Shown piece after piece: positions 1 to 5,342 of a stretch of 5,482 bases of DNA. The notes under the pieces are model-generated. The model was not told the origin of the DNA. It saw only the letters and a program-made list of their open reading frames with translations, and did no database searches. The position numbers and the translations under genes were made by a program. The stretch comes from an uncultured Bacilli bacterium (lineage in GTDB: Bacteria; Bacillota_I; Bacilli_A; RF39; UBA660), in the NCBI GenBank assembly GCA_947631655.1, contig CANRME010000082.1, positions 1 through 5,482 of the forward strand, read 5' to 3'. Every line of letters begins with the position of its first letter. Within the stretch, counting starts at the first letter, position 1.

Positions 1-15
1 TTTAAATATTTAGAA

Positions 16-20
16 AGAGG
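16..20 (+). promoter_or_regulatory. Ribosome binding site for the RNase J-like gene
   Basis: AGAGG lies 7 bases before the ATG at 28. This decides the start, because the reading frame is open back to base 1 with no in-frame stop. Starting at this ATG also puts the conserved beginning of the family (FALGGLNESGKN) at residue 7, as in RNase J proteins. The promoter must lie upstream of the window. Confidence 0.75.
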
Positions 21-27
21 TTTTTAT

Positions 28-1662
28 ATGAGTAAAATTAAAATTTTTGCTTTGGGAGGATTAAATGAGTCCGGAAAAAATTGTTATGTCGTAGAAGTGG
101 ATAAAAGTATCTTTGTTTTTGATTGCGGTTTAAAATTTGCAACCGAAAATTTATATGGTATAGATTATATTATTCCCGATTTTGAGTATTTAATAAAAAA
201 TAAAGCACGAATTAAAGGGGTTTTTATAACTCATGGTCATTATGAAAATATGGGTGGTGTATCCGATTTATTACGCTCTATCCCAAAACTTAAAGTATTT
301 GCAACGAAATTTACGAAATATACTTTATTAGAAGCGGGTGTTAACGAAGAAAATATTGTCGAAATTACACCGCATCGTAAAATTAATTTTGGACCAGTTA
401 GCGTTTTCCCCATAAGTGTCAGCCATTCATGCCCGGATGCCGTAATGTATGTGGTTAATACGAAAGATGGAGCAATTTGTTATACCGGCGACTTTATAAT
501 CGATCCAACCATGAAAGGTCCATATGATATGGATTTAGGTAAAATTGCTTATGTTGGTAAACAAGGTGTTTTAGCCCTTTTAAGTGAATCAACATTTAGT
601 GAAAGAGTGGGCCATACATCTCCTCATCATCGATTAACTAACTTCTTTAAAGATGTAATTATTCATCATCAAAATCGCATATTATGTTTAGTACTTCCTA
701 ATCACTTATATACTATTCAAGAAATATTTAAAGCGGCCGAAAACTCTAATCGGAAAATTGTTTTAATGGGTCATCAATTACAAAGTATTATTAATATAAG
801 TAAAAAAGAAGGTTATTTTGATTTTGATCCAAATATTTTAGGAGATTTATCCAACATCGATGATAAAGATACCATCCTTTTAGTAGCAGATGATAAAGAA
901 ACACCTTACGCAAATGTTAGTAAGATTTTAAATGGTTATGATAAATTTATAAAACTTAAGAAAACGGATACCATTTTATTTGCGGAACCTAGATATGATT
1001 CAACGGAAAAAACGCTTGTAAAATTAGAAAACGAACTAGCGATGTTTGGCTGTGATATTGTAAGTATTCCAAAAGATAAAGAAATACTTCATCACGCTTC
1101 ATCCGAAGACTTAATGTTAATGTTAAAACTTGTGGGCCCAAAATACTATATGCCCGTAAAAGGAGAATATCGATATATGGTCAATAATGGTTTACTAGCA
1201 AGTTCCCTAGGTATGCCTTCCGATAATATTATTTTAAGACAAAATGGCGAAGTTGCGGAATTTGTAAATGGCGAACTTACAAATAGTAGTGAAAAAGTTC
1301 ATATCGATGATGTTTTAATCGATGGTAAAAGTAATGATGATGTCGGCGACTTAGTAATAAAAGACCGTGAAATGTTAGGTGAAAATGGTATTGTCCTAGT
1401 AAGTGCTACCTTAAGTAAGAAAACGAAAGATATTTTAGTCGGTCCTGAGATTACCACCAGAGGATTTATCTATGTTAAAGATTCTAGTGAAATGATTAAT
1501 GAAATAAAAAGAATTAGTCTAGAAATTATCGAAAGAAATATTACTCCTAATTATGTAGATTATAATAATATTAAATTAGAAATAAGAGAACAATTAGGTA
1601 AATACTTATTTAGCGAAACGGAATGTAAACCAATGATTATTGCAGTTATTCAAGAAGTGTAA
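28..1662 (+). CDS. RNase J family protein (RNase J2-like) with a degenerate active site
   Basis: 544 residues, close to the usual ~555 of bacterial RNase J, a cytoplasmic metallo-beta-lactamase/beta-CASP ribonuclease with 5'-3' exo- and endonuclease activity in mRNA decay and rRNA maturation. Family landmarks are clear: FALGGLNESGKN (7-18), GIDYIIPDFEYL (44-55), ITHGHYENMGG (67-77), SVSHSCPDA (130-138), YTGDF (152-156), MPVKGEYR (375-382) and the C-terminal ending KPMIIAVIQEV. Key residues differ from catalytic RNase J1. HxHxDH reads H69-G-H71-Y-E73-N74, so Asp and the last His are lost. The HxSGH region reads KEILHH (351-356), keeping only the final His. The His of the HGEYR motif is Lys378, and the TGSQGE segment reads VADDKETP. 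H133 and D155 remain. B. subtilis RNase J2 carries losses at the same HxHxDH positions (HGHEHA), so this is probably the non-catalytic or weakly active partner of an RNase J1 encoded elsewhere. The 28-base gap to thiI suggests co-transcription. The symbol rnjB is possible but orthology cannot be proved here. Confidence 0.92.
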   Translation: MSKIKIFALGGLNESGKNCYVVEVDKSIFVFDCGLKFATENLYGIDYIIPDFEYLIKNKARIKGVFITHGHYENMGGVSDLLRSIPKLKVFATKFTKYTLLEAGVNEENIVEITPHRKINFGPVSVFPISVSHSCPDAVMYVVNTKDGAICYTGDFIIDPTMKGPYDMDLGKIAYVGKQGVLALLSESTFSERVGHTSPHHRLTNFFKDVIIHHQNRILCLVLPNHLYTIQEIFKAAENSNRKIVLMGHQLQSIINISKKEGYFDFDPNILGDLSNIDDKDTILLVADDKETPYANVSKILNGYDKFIKLKKTDTILFAEPRYDSTEKTLVKLENELAMFGCDIVSIPKDKEILHHASSEDLMLMLKLVGPKYYMPVKGEYRYMVNNGLLASSLGMPSDNIILRQNGEVAEFVNGELTNSSEKVHIDDVLIDGKSNDDVGDLVIKDREMLGENGIVLVSATLSKKTKDILVGPEITTRGFIYVKDSSEMINEIKRISLEIIERNITPNYVDYNNIKLEIREQLGKYLFSETECKPMIIAVIQEV

Positions 1663-1672
1663 ACTTCTTTTT
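1652..1672 (+). terminator. Weak hairpin plus T-run over the RNase J stop codon
   Basis: AAGAAGT (1652-1658) pairs perfectly with ACTTCTT (1663-1669) around the four-base loop GTAA, and the run TTTTT spans 1668-1672. The TAA stop codon (1660-1662) lies entirely in the loop. The stem is only 7 bp and the thiI start follows 18 bases later, so partial termination or 3'-end stabilisation is more likely than full separation of the two genes. Confidence 0.4.
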
Positions 1673-1676
1673 AACT

Positions 1677-1683
1677 AGGGGAG
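1677..1683 (+). promoter_or_regulatory. Strong ribosome binding site for thiI
   Basis: AGGGGAG ends 7 bases before the ATG at 1691, which fixes the start. It lies directly after the small hairpin at the end of the RNase J gene. Confidence 0.75.
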
Positions 1684-1690
1684 AATTATT

Positions 1691-2863
1691 ATGGAAAAAT
1701 TAATAATGTTAAAATATGGCGAATTATCTACTAAAAAAGATAATATCGGCTTATTTTTAAAAAAATTAAAAGATAATATTACAAGAATACTAACTGAAGA
1801 AGAAAAAGTTTATTTTGATAAAGGCAGAATGTTTATTGAGTCACCTAACATTGATAATACTATCAAAAAAGTTAGTAAGGTTTTTGGTATTCATGAACTA
1901 GTTATGGCTTATAAAATAGATACCGATTATGATAATTTAAAAGAAACTGTTAAATCTTTAGTTTCTGAGTTAAATTTTAAAACTTTTAAAGTCGTAACTA
2001 AAAGAAGTGATAAAACTTATCCTAAAACTTCTATGGAAATTAGTAAGGAAATTGGGGGTGTCGTTTTAAAAAACGTTCCTAACATTAAAGTTGATGTAAA
2101 TAATCCCGAGATTACCATAAATATTGAAATACGTTCTAATGCTACATACATTTATATGGAAAGTATTAAAGGATTAGGAGGTTATCCAGTCGGAACGATG
2201 GGTAAAGGTCTTTTAATGTTATCGGGTGGTATTGATTCACCAGTTAGTGGTTACCTTGCTATGAAAAGGGGCATAAAACTAGAGTGCATTTATTTTGAAA
2301 GCCCACCTCATACAAGTTTAGAAGCCAAAGAAAAAGTCCTATCTTTAGCCAGAATTCTAAAAACTTATAATATTGATATGAAAGTTCATATTATTAATTT
2401 AACTAAAATCCAAGAAGCTATCTATAAAAATATTCCTCACGAATATTTAATAACTATTTTAAGAAGAATGATGTACCGAATTAGTGCCATTGTTGCTAGT
2501 AAAAGTAATTGTAAAGTCTTAATCAATGGAGAAAGTATTGGTCAAGTAGCGAGTCAAACACTAACTAGTATGAGTGCAATTAATGAAGTAGTAAACATCC
2601 CCGTTATAAGACCCGTAGCTTGTTTTGATAAATTAGAAATAATTGAACTAGCTAAAAAAATTAATACTTATGAAACGAGTATTTTGCCTTTCGAAGATTG
2701 CTGTACGATATTTGTCCCACAACACCCCGTTATAAATCCCACAAAAGAAAAATGCTTAGAATATGAAGAGTTAATTCCTTATAAAGAATTAATATATGAA
2801 GCTGTCAAAACTCATGAAGTAATTAATATTAAAGACGAAAATAAATATGAAGACTTATTATAG
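1691..2863 (+). CDS. thiI: tRNA 4-thiouridine synthetase ThiI (tRNA sulfurtransferase), without rhodanese domain
   Basis: 390 residues, matching the short Gram-positive form (about 400) rather than the ~480-residue enterobacterial form with a C-terminal rhodanese domain. Cytoplasmic enzyme that adenylates U8 of tRNA with ATP and replaces the oxygen with sulfur to give s4U8; some family members also supply sulfur for thiamine thiazole. Order: N-terminal ferredoxin-like part starting MEKLIMLKYGELSTKK (1-60), THUMP domain (about 60-165), then the PP-loop ATP pyrophosphatase with SGGIDSP at 178-184. The family segments GESIGQVASQTLTSM (280-294) and FEDCCTIFVPQHP (334-346) are present; Cys337 aligns best, by eye, with the catalytic PP-loop-domain cysteine (Cys344 of E. 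coli). In many Firmicutes thiI sits beside a dedicated cysteine desulfurase gene. None is seen here, so the sulfur donor would be encoded elsewhere. The stop TAG starts a short sequence that can pair with the leader of the next gene. Confidence 0.95.
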   Translation: MEKLIMLKYGELSTKKDNIGLFLKKLKDNITRILTEEEKVYFDKGRMFIESPNIDNTIKKVSKVFGIHELVMAYKIDTDYDNLKETVKSLVSELNFKTFKVVTKRSDKTYPKTSMEISKEIGGVVLKNVPNIKVDVNNPEITINIEIRSNATYIYMESIKGLGGYPVGTMGKGLLMLSGGIDSPVSGYLAMKRGIKLECIYFESPPHTSLEAKEKVLSLARILKTYNIDMKVHIINLTKIQEAIYKNIPHEYLITILRRMMYRISAIVASKSNCKVLINGESIGQVASQTLTSMSAINEVVNIPVIRPVACFDKLEIIELAKKINTYETSILPFEDCCTIFVPQHPVINPTKEKCLEYEELIPYKELIYEAVKTHEVINIKDENKYEDLL

Positions 2864-2882
2864 TATAAAATAAGCAAAACTA

Positions 2883-2913
2883 TTCATACTAAGAGTAGGT
2901 GAATTAGTATGAA
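2883..2913 (+). promoter_or_regulatory. Start-codon hairpin with the ribosome binding site in its loop
   Basis: TTCATACTAA (2883-2892) and TTAGTATGAA (2904-2913) form a perfect 10-bp inverted repeat around the 11-base loop GAGTAGGTGAA. The loop holds the AGGTG ribosome binding site and the right arm holds the ATG at 2909-2911 of the small gene. A competing 6-bp pairing exists: TAGTAT at 2861-2866, beginning with the thiI stop codon, can pair with ATACTA at 2886-2891 inside the left arm, which would free the start. The repeats are directly visible; a role in translational coupling to thiI or other control is inference. Confidence 0.5.
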
Positions 2914-3076
2914 ACATAACGAAGTATATTATAAAAGTCCTGTATTTAAAGATTATTCTATCCAGAATGAATTAATGTATAATATGTTTAATGATTTTGC
3001 TTTATCTTATCCGAGTAGAAAAGTTATAAATGAAGTAGATAGTATTGTTAAACATAGATGTCATGATAAGAAATAA
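2909..3076 (+). CDS. Small hypothetical protein, 55 residues
   Basis: Family not recognised. The frame begins MKHNEVYYKSPVFKD and ends IVKHRCHDKK. It has no signal peptide or membrane segment, one cysteine (C51) and a basic tail, so it would be a soluble cytoplasmic protein. Support for a real gene: AGGTG (2897-2901) sits 7 bases before the ATG, the frame fills the space between thiI (45 bases upstream) and a terminator, and the stop codon lies inside the terminator stem. It shares the strand and probably the transcript of thiI. Its start codon is inside a perfect inverted repeat, which suggests regulated or coupled translation. It could instead be a leader peptide or a chance frame. Confidence 0.6.
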   Translation: MKHNEVYYKSPVFKDYSIQNELMYNMFNDFALSYPSRKVINEVDSIVKHRCHDKK

Positions 3077-3096
3077 GAATATACTTATTTCTTTTT
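3068..3096 (+). terminator. Rho-independent terminator overlapping the stop codon of the small gene
   Basis: AAGAAATAAG (3068-3077) and CTTATTTCTT (3084-3093) form a perfect 10-bp stem with a six-base loop AATATA, and TTTTT runs over 3092-3096. The stem is AT-rich but uninterrupted. It contains the last two Lys codons and the TAA stop of the 55-residue gene, and closes the left-hand gene group before the promoters of the surface-protein gene. Confidence 0.7.
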
Positions 3097-3130
3097 AATT
3101 GTAAAAATGTAAATATCTCATAGTACGCCA

Positions 3131-3160
3131 TTGACTTTATATGCGTATGACGTATATAAT
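3131..3160 (+). promoter_or_regulatory. Candidate sigma-A promoter P1 of the surface-protein gene
   Basis: TTGACT (3131-3136) and a perfect TATAAT (3155-3160) are separated by 18 bases. This is the best -10 match in the intergenic region and gives a leader of about 75 bases before the ATG at 3243. The spacer carries the dyad described at 3139-3157. Confidence 0.65.
3139..3157. promoter_or_regulatory. Imperfect 19-bp dyad, possible operator
   Basis: The sequence has the symmetry ATAT-N-CGT-NNN-ACG-N-ATAT: 14 of 19 positions match their own reverse complement. It fills the P1 spacer and overlaps the first bases of the -10 box, where a bound repressor would block RNA polymerase. The symmetry is seen directly. 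The operator role is inference and no cognate regulator is in the window. Confidence 0.35.
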
Positions 3161-3183
3161 TAGAGTAGATTAGTAGATATTAT

Positions 3184-3213
3184 TTGACAATGTTTTTATT
3201 CTATTATTACTAT
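3184..3213 (+). promoter_or_regulatory. Candidate second promoter P2 of the surface-protein gene
   Basis: A perfect -35 box TTGACA (3184-3189) is followed after 18 bases by TACTAT (3208-3213), a 4-of-6 match to the -10 consensus. A better -10 match, TATAAT at 3211-3216, is 21 bases away, which is too far for normal sigma-A spacing. If active, P2 gives a leader of only about 20-25 bases. Confidence 0.4.
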
Positions 3214-3224
3214 AATATTTTTTA

Positions 3225-3233
3225 AAAGGTAGG
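3225..3233 (+). promoter_or_regulatory. Ribosome binding site with doubled AGG core and two nearby ATGs
   Basis: AAAGGTAGG precedes the start; its second AGG (3231-3233) ends 9 bases before the ATG at 3243. A second ATG at 3239 in another frame has the first AGG (3227-3229) 9 bases upstream but opens only a seven-codon frame (stop TAG at 3260-3262). The long frame from 3243 is the real gene. Confidence 0.6.
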
Positions 3234-3242
3234 TATTTATGT

Positions 3243-5252
3243 ATGAAAGATCATTTAGTTAGAAATGTATTAATTGTTTCCATTATATTAATTGGTGTAG
3301 CTATTAGTATTGGTTTTTCTTTTGCTTATTTTACAGCTAAAATAGTTGGTAATGAAGATGCCGAATTAATGAAAGTAACTTCTGGTACTATGGAATTAAC
3401 TTTTGTAGATAATAATGGTATAACTTTAGAAAAAGCAAAACCAGGTGATAAAAAGTATAAAACATTTTCAGTAGAAAATACAGGAACTTTAGATGATAAT
3501 TATAATTACAATATAAAATTAGTAGTTACAAAAAATACCTTTGTAAAAAGAGATTTAAAATATATATTAGAAGAATGTAGTGATATTACTTGTAATACAA
3601 TAAAAGAAGATGGAATAAAAGAAGAAGGATATATAAATACAGATAGTACCAAAAATGGAGAGATGTATTTAGCAGTAGGAATACCAAGACCAGAGCAAAA
3701 ACAAATTCAATATTATAAATTAACAATAGATTTTCAAGAATTAAATATGAATCAAAATGATAATAAAGAAGCAACATTTAATGGGAAAGTAAATGTAGAT
3801 GCAGAAGAAGAAGCAGAATTATATGTTCAAGAAGCAAATGCACCGGAATTATATCAAGGGATGATACCAGTAGTATATGATGAAGAAGGAAACATATATG
3901 TAGCAGATGTAGATAGTGATTGGTATAACTATCAAGACCATAGATGGGGGAATGCGGTATTAGTAGATAACACCAAAGAAGGAGTAACAGCAAAATATTT
4001 TAATGGAACAGAATTAAGAGACGATATTGCAGGAGAACAAATACCAATGGAAGAAATACTGCAAATGTATGTATGGATACCAAGATACAAATACCAATTA
4101 TGGAATGTAAATAATGAAGGTAAACCAAAACAAACTATTAATATTAAATTTGAAGAAGGAATAGAAAGAACTGGAGATATAACTTGTAAATATACTAATA
4201 ATAATGATGGAACCATAACTGAAAGTTGTTTAAATAAAGAAGGAGAAGAAGCAAGTAATGGCGAATGGTATACTCATCCAGCCTTTAAATTCGGAGATAC
4301 TGAATTAAATGGTATTTGGATGGGAAAATTTGAACCAAGTGATTCACAAGATGAAACTGGAAGAACAAGAAATGTAATAAATGAAATAACAATACTACCG
4401 GATAAAACAAGTAAGACTAATGCACCTGTGTCAACATATTTTTTTGCAGAAAGAAATATCGAATTACAAAAAGCCAATAAATATAATTTAAATTCTGTCG
4501 AAATTGATACTCATATGGCAAAGAATAGTGAATGGGGAGCAGTAGCATACCTAACACAAAGTATATATGGAATATATAAAGATGAAAATACTTGCAATAT
4601 AAATGATATGGATTTTGAAGGATGTGAAGTATGGATAAATAATACAGCCCAAGGAGCAGGAAGTACAGGGGTAACAAATAACTATGGTGGAACATATACA
4701 GGATGTGTAGGAGACTTCGTAAATGCATCAATCGAATGGAACCCAATAGATGATGGATCAATAGCAAAATGTAAAGAAGGAAATAGATGGAACGAAAAAG
4801 GAGTTAATGCATCAACTACTGGAAATATGTATGGCGTATACGATATGAGTGGTGGATCACATGAATATGTGATGGGGGCAATTGTTAATCAAAAAGATGG
4901 TGGATTATATTTAGCAGGTAGTGGATTTATAACGGAAGAAGGTAAGGCTAATACACTCCCAGAATCAAAATATTATGATATATATACATTTAGTGATAAA
5001 GAGTCTACACACAAACGAGGCCATTTAGGAGATTCAACAAGAGAGACATTACAAAGATTTGGGAATTTAAATGGTGGATGGAATACAGATGGAGCAACCT
5101 TTCCTAGCGTAATTTCTAGTGACGTAAATCCTTGGTTTATACGCGGGGGTTATAGCAACTTTGCCATTAGAGCAGGTGTTTTCAATTTCGGCTGGGGATA
5201 TGGTGGCGCAGGTACAGCGCAATCATTCCGCTCGGTGTTAACAGCTGCTTAA
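3243..5252 (+). CDS. Exported TasA/camelysin-type protein with C-terminal FGE/C-type-lectin-like domain; candidate DGR target
   Basis: 669 residues. Residues 8-29 are a hydrophobic export signal ending SFAYFTAKI; by analogy with TasA (cut at WA/AF by the special signal peptidase SipW) cleavage after A28 is likely. Residues 30-190 resemble the TasA/camelysin beta-sandwich: a KVTSGTMELTF strand, the KPGDK turn (66-70) and SVENTGTL (76-83). From about 205 comes a segment with WYNYQDHRWGNAV (227-239) and MYVWIPRYKYQLW (275-287). The C-terminal part has FGE/CLec-type landmarks: NGIWMGKFEPS (356-366), HMAKNSEWGAVAYL (424-437), GNMYGVYDMSGGSHEYVMG (527-545) and the ending RGG...AGVF...SFRSVL (634-666). 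The Cys residues of active FGE are not seen near the equivalent C-terminal strand, so this is read as a binding fold rather than an oxidase. Eight cysteines (112, 117, 315, 329, 451, 461, 488, 510) fall in four close pairs, fitting disulfides outside the cell. The gene is monocistronic between its own promoters and a terminator. Family assignments are from memory of motifs; the ligand is unknown. Confidence 0.8.
   Translation: MKDHLVRNVLIVSIILIGVAISIGFSFAYFTAKIVGNEDAELMKVTSGTMELTFVDNNGITLEKAKPGDKKYKTFSVENTGTLDDNYNYNIKLVVTKNTFVKRDLKYILEECSDITCNTIKEDGIKEEGYINTDSTKNGEMYLAVGIPRPEQKQIQYYKLTIDFQELNMNQNDNKEATFNGKVNVDAEEEAELYVQEANAPELYQGMIPVVYDEEGNIYVADVDSDWYNYQDHRWGNAVLVDNTKEGVTAKYFNGTELRDDIAGEQIPMEEILQMYVWIPRYKYQLWNVNNEGKPKQTINIKFEEGIERTGDITCKYTNNNDGTITESCLNKEGEEASNGEWYTHPAFKFGDTELNGIWMGKFEPSDSQDETGRTRNVINEITILPDKTSKTNAPVSTYFFAERNIELQKANKYNLNSVEIDTHMAKNSEWGAVAYLTQSIYGIYKDENTCNINDMDFEGCEVWINNTAQGAGSTGVTNNYGGTYTGCVGDFVNASIEWNPIDDGSIAKCKEGNRWNEKGVNASTTGNMYGVYDMSGGSHEYVMGAIVNQKDGGLYLAGSGFITEEGKANTLPESKYYDIYTFSDKESTHKRGHLGDSTRETLQRFGNLNGGWNTDGATFPSVISSDVNPWFIRGGYSNFAIRAGVFNFGWGYGGAGTAQSFRSVLTAA
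5133..5252 (+). other. Candidate DGR variable region (VR) at the 3' end of the surface-protein gene
   Basis: The last 39 codons encode WFIRGG, then YSNFAI, AGVF, NF, a Gly-rich stretch, and SFRSVL. The fixed residues (RGG, AGVF, F, G, SFR, VL) match the scaffold of CLec-type variable proteins of diversity-generating retroelements, with the between-frame residues in the positions that vary. Base composition changes sharply: 60 of 122 bases from 5131 to 5252 are G or C, against 20-33% in two 60-base stretches counted earlier in the gene, and codons such as CGC, GCG, TCG and GTG appear. Three of the six codons after RGG end in C and three in T (tat agc aac ttt gcc att), as expected if they derive from AAC/AAT codons of a template. 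Template repeat and reverse transcriptase are not in the window, so this rests on motif and composition only. Confidence 0.5.
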
Positions 5253-5276
5253 ATATAATTAAATATACATTTTATT

Positions 5277-5310
5277 AAAACCATTAAAATATTCCATTAA
5301 TGGTTTTTTT
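5277..5310 (+). terminator. Rho-independent terminator after the surface-protein gene
   Basis: AAAACCATTAA (5277-5287) pairs perfectly over 11 bp with TTAATGGTTTT (5297-5307) around a nine-base loop, and T runs from 5304 to 5310. It starts 24 bases after the stop codon at 5250-5252 and separates this gene from the pilin-like gene. Confidence 0.8.
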
Positions 5311-5311
5311 A

Positions 5312-5320
5312 TGTTATACT
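5312..5320 (+). promoter_or_regulatory. Extended -10 promoter for the prepilin-like gene
   Basis: TGTTATACT contains a TGN extension followed by TATACT (5315-5320), one base off TATAAT. The -35 position would fall inside the terminator hairpin and shows no good match, consistent with an extended -10 promoter. The expected transcript start is near 5327, giving a leader of about 16 bases. Confidence 0.5.
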
Positions 5321-5342
5321 TTTAAAAGAGAGTAGTGATAAT

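Noticed and set aside
1..27. The RNase J frame stays open to base 1, so a longer protein is possible.
   Set aside because: The ATG at 28 has a well-spaced AGAGG site, and the family's conserved N-terminus begins directly after it.
3184..3216. TTGACA with the perfect TATAAT at 3211-3216 as one promoter.
   Set aside because: The 21-base spacer is too long for sigma-A; TACTAT at 3208-3213 gives an acceptable 18-base spacer instead.
3239..3262. ATGTATG: an overlapping out-of-frame ATG opening a seven-codon reading frame before the surface-protein gene.
   Set aside because: Probably chance in AT-rich DNA. It could tune initiation, but nothing in the sequence beyond the doubled AGG supports it.
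3586..4767. Several open frames of 63-116 codons on the minus strand.
   Set aside because: They are Leu/Ile/Tyr/His-rich mirror images of the coding strand, lack convincing ribosome binding sites, and lie entirely within the surface-protein gene.
4261..5252. A true formylglycine-generating or sulfatase-modifying enzyme.
   Set aside because: FGE-like landmarks are present, but the Cys residues expected near the C-terminal RGG strand are absent and the protein is exported with a TasA-like domain, so a binding role fits better.
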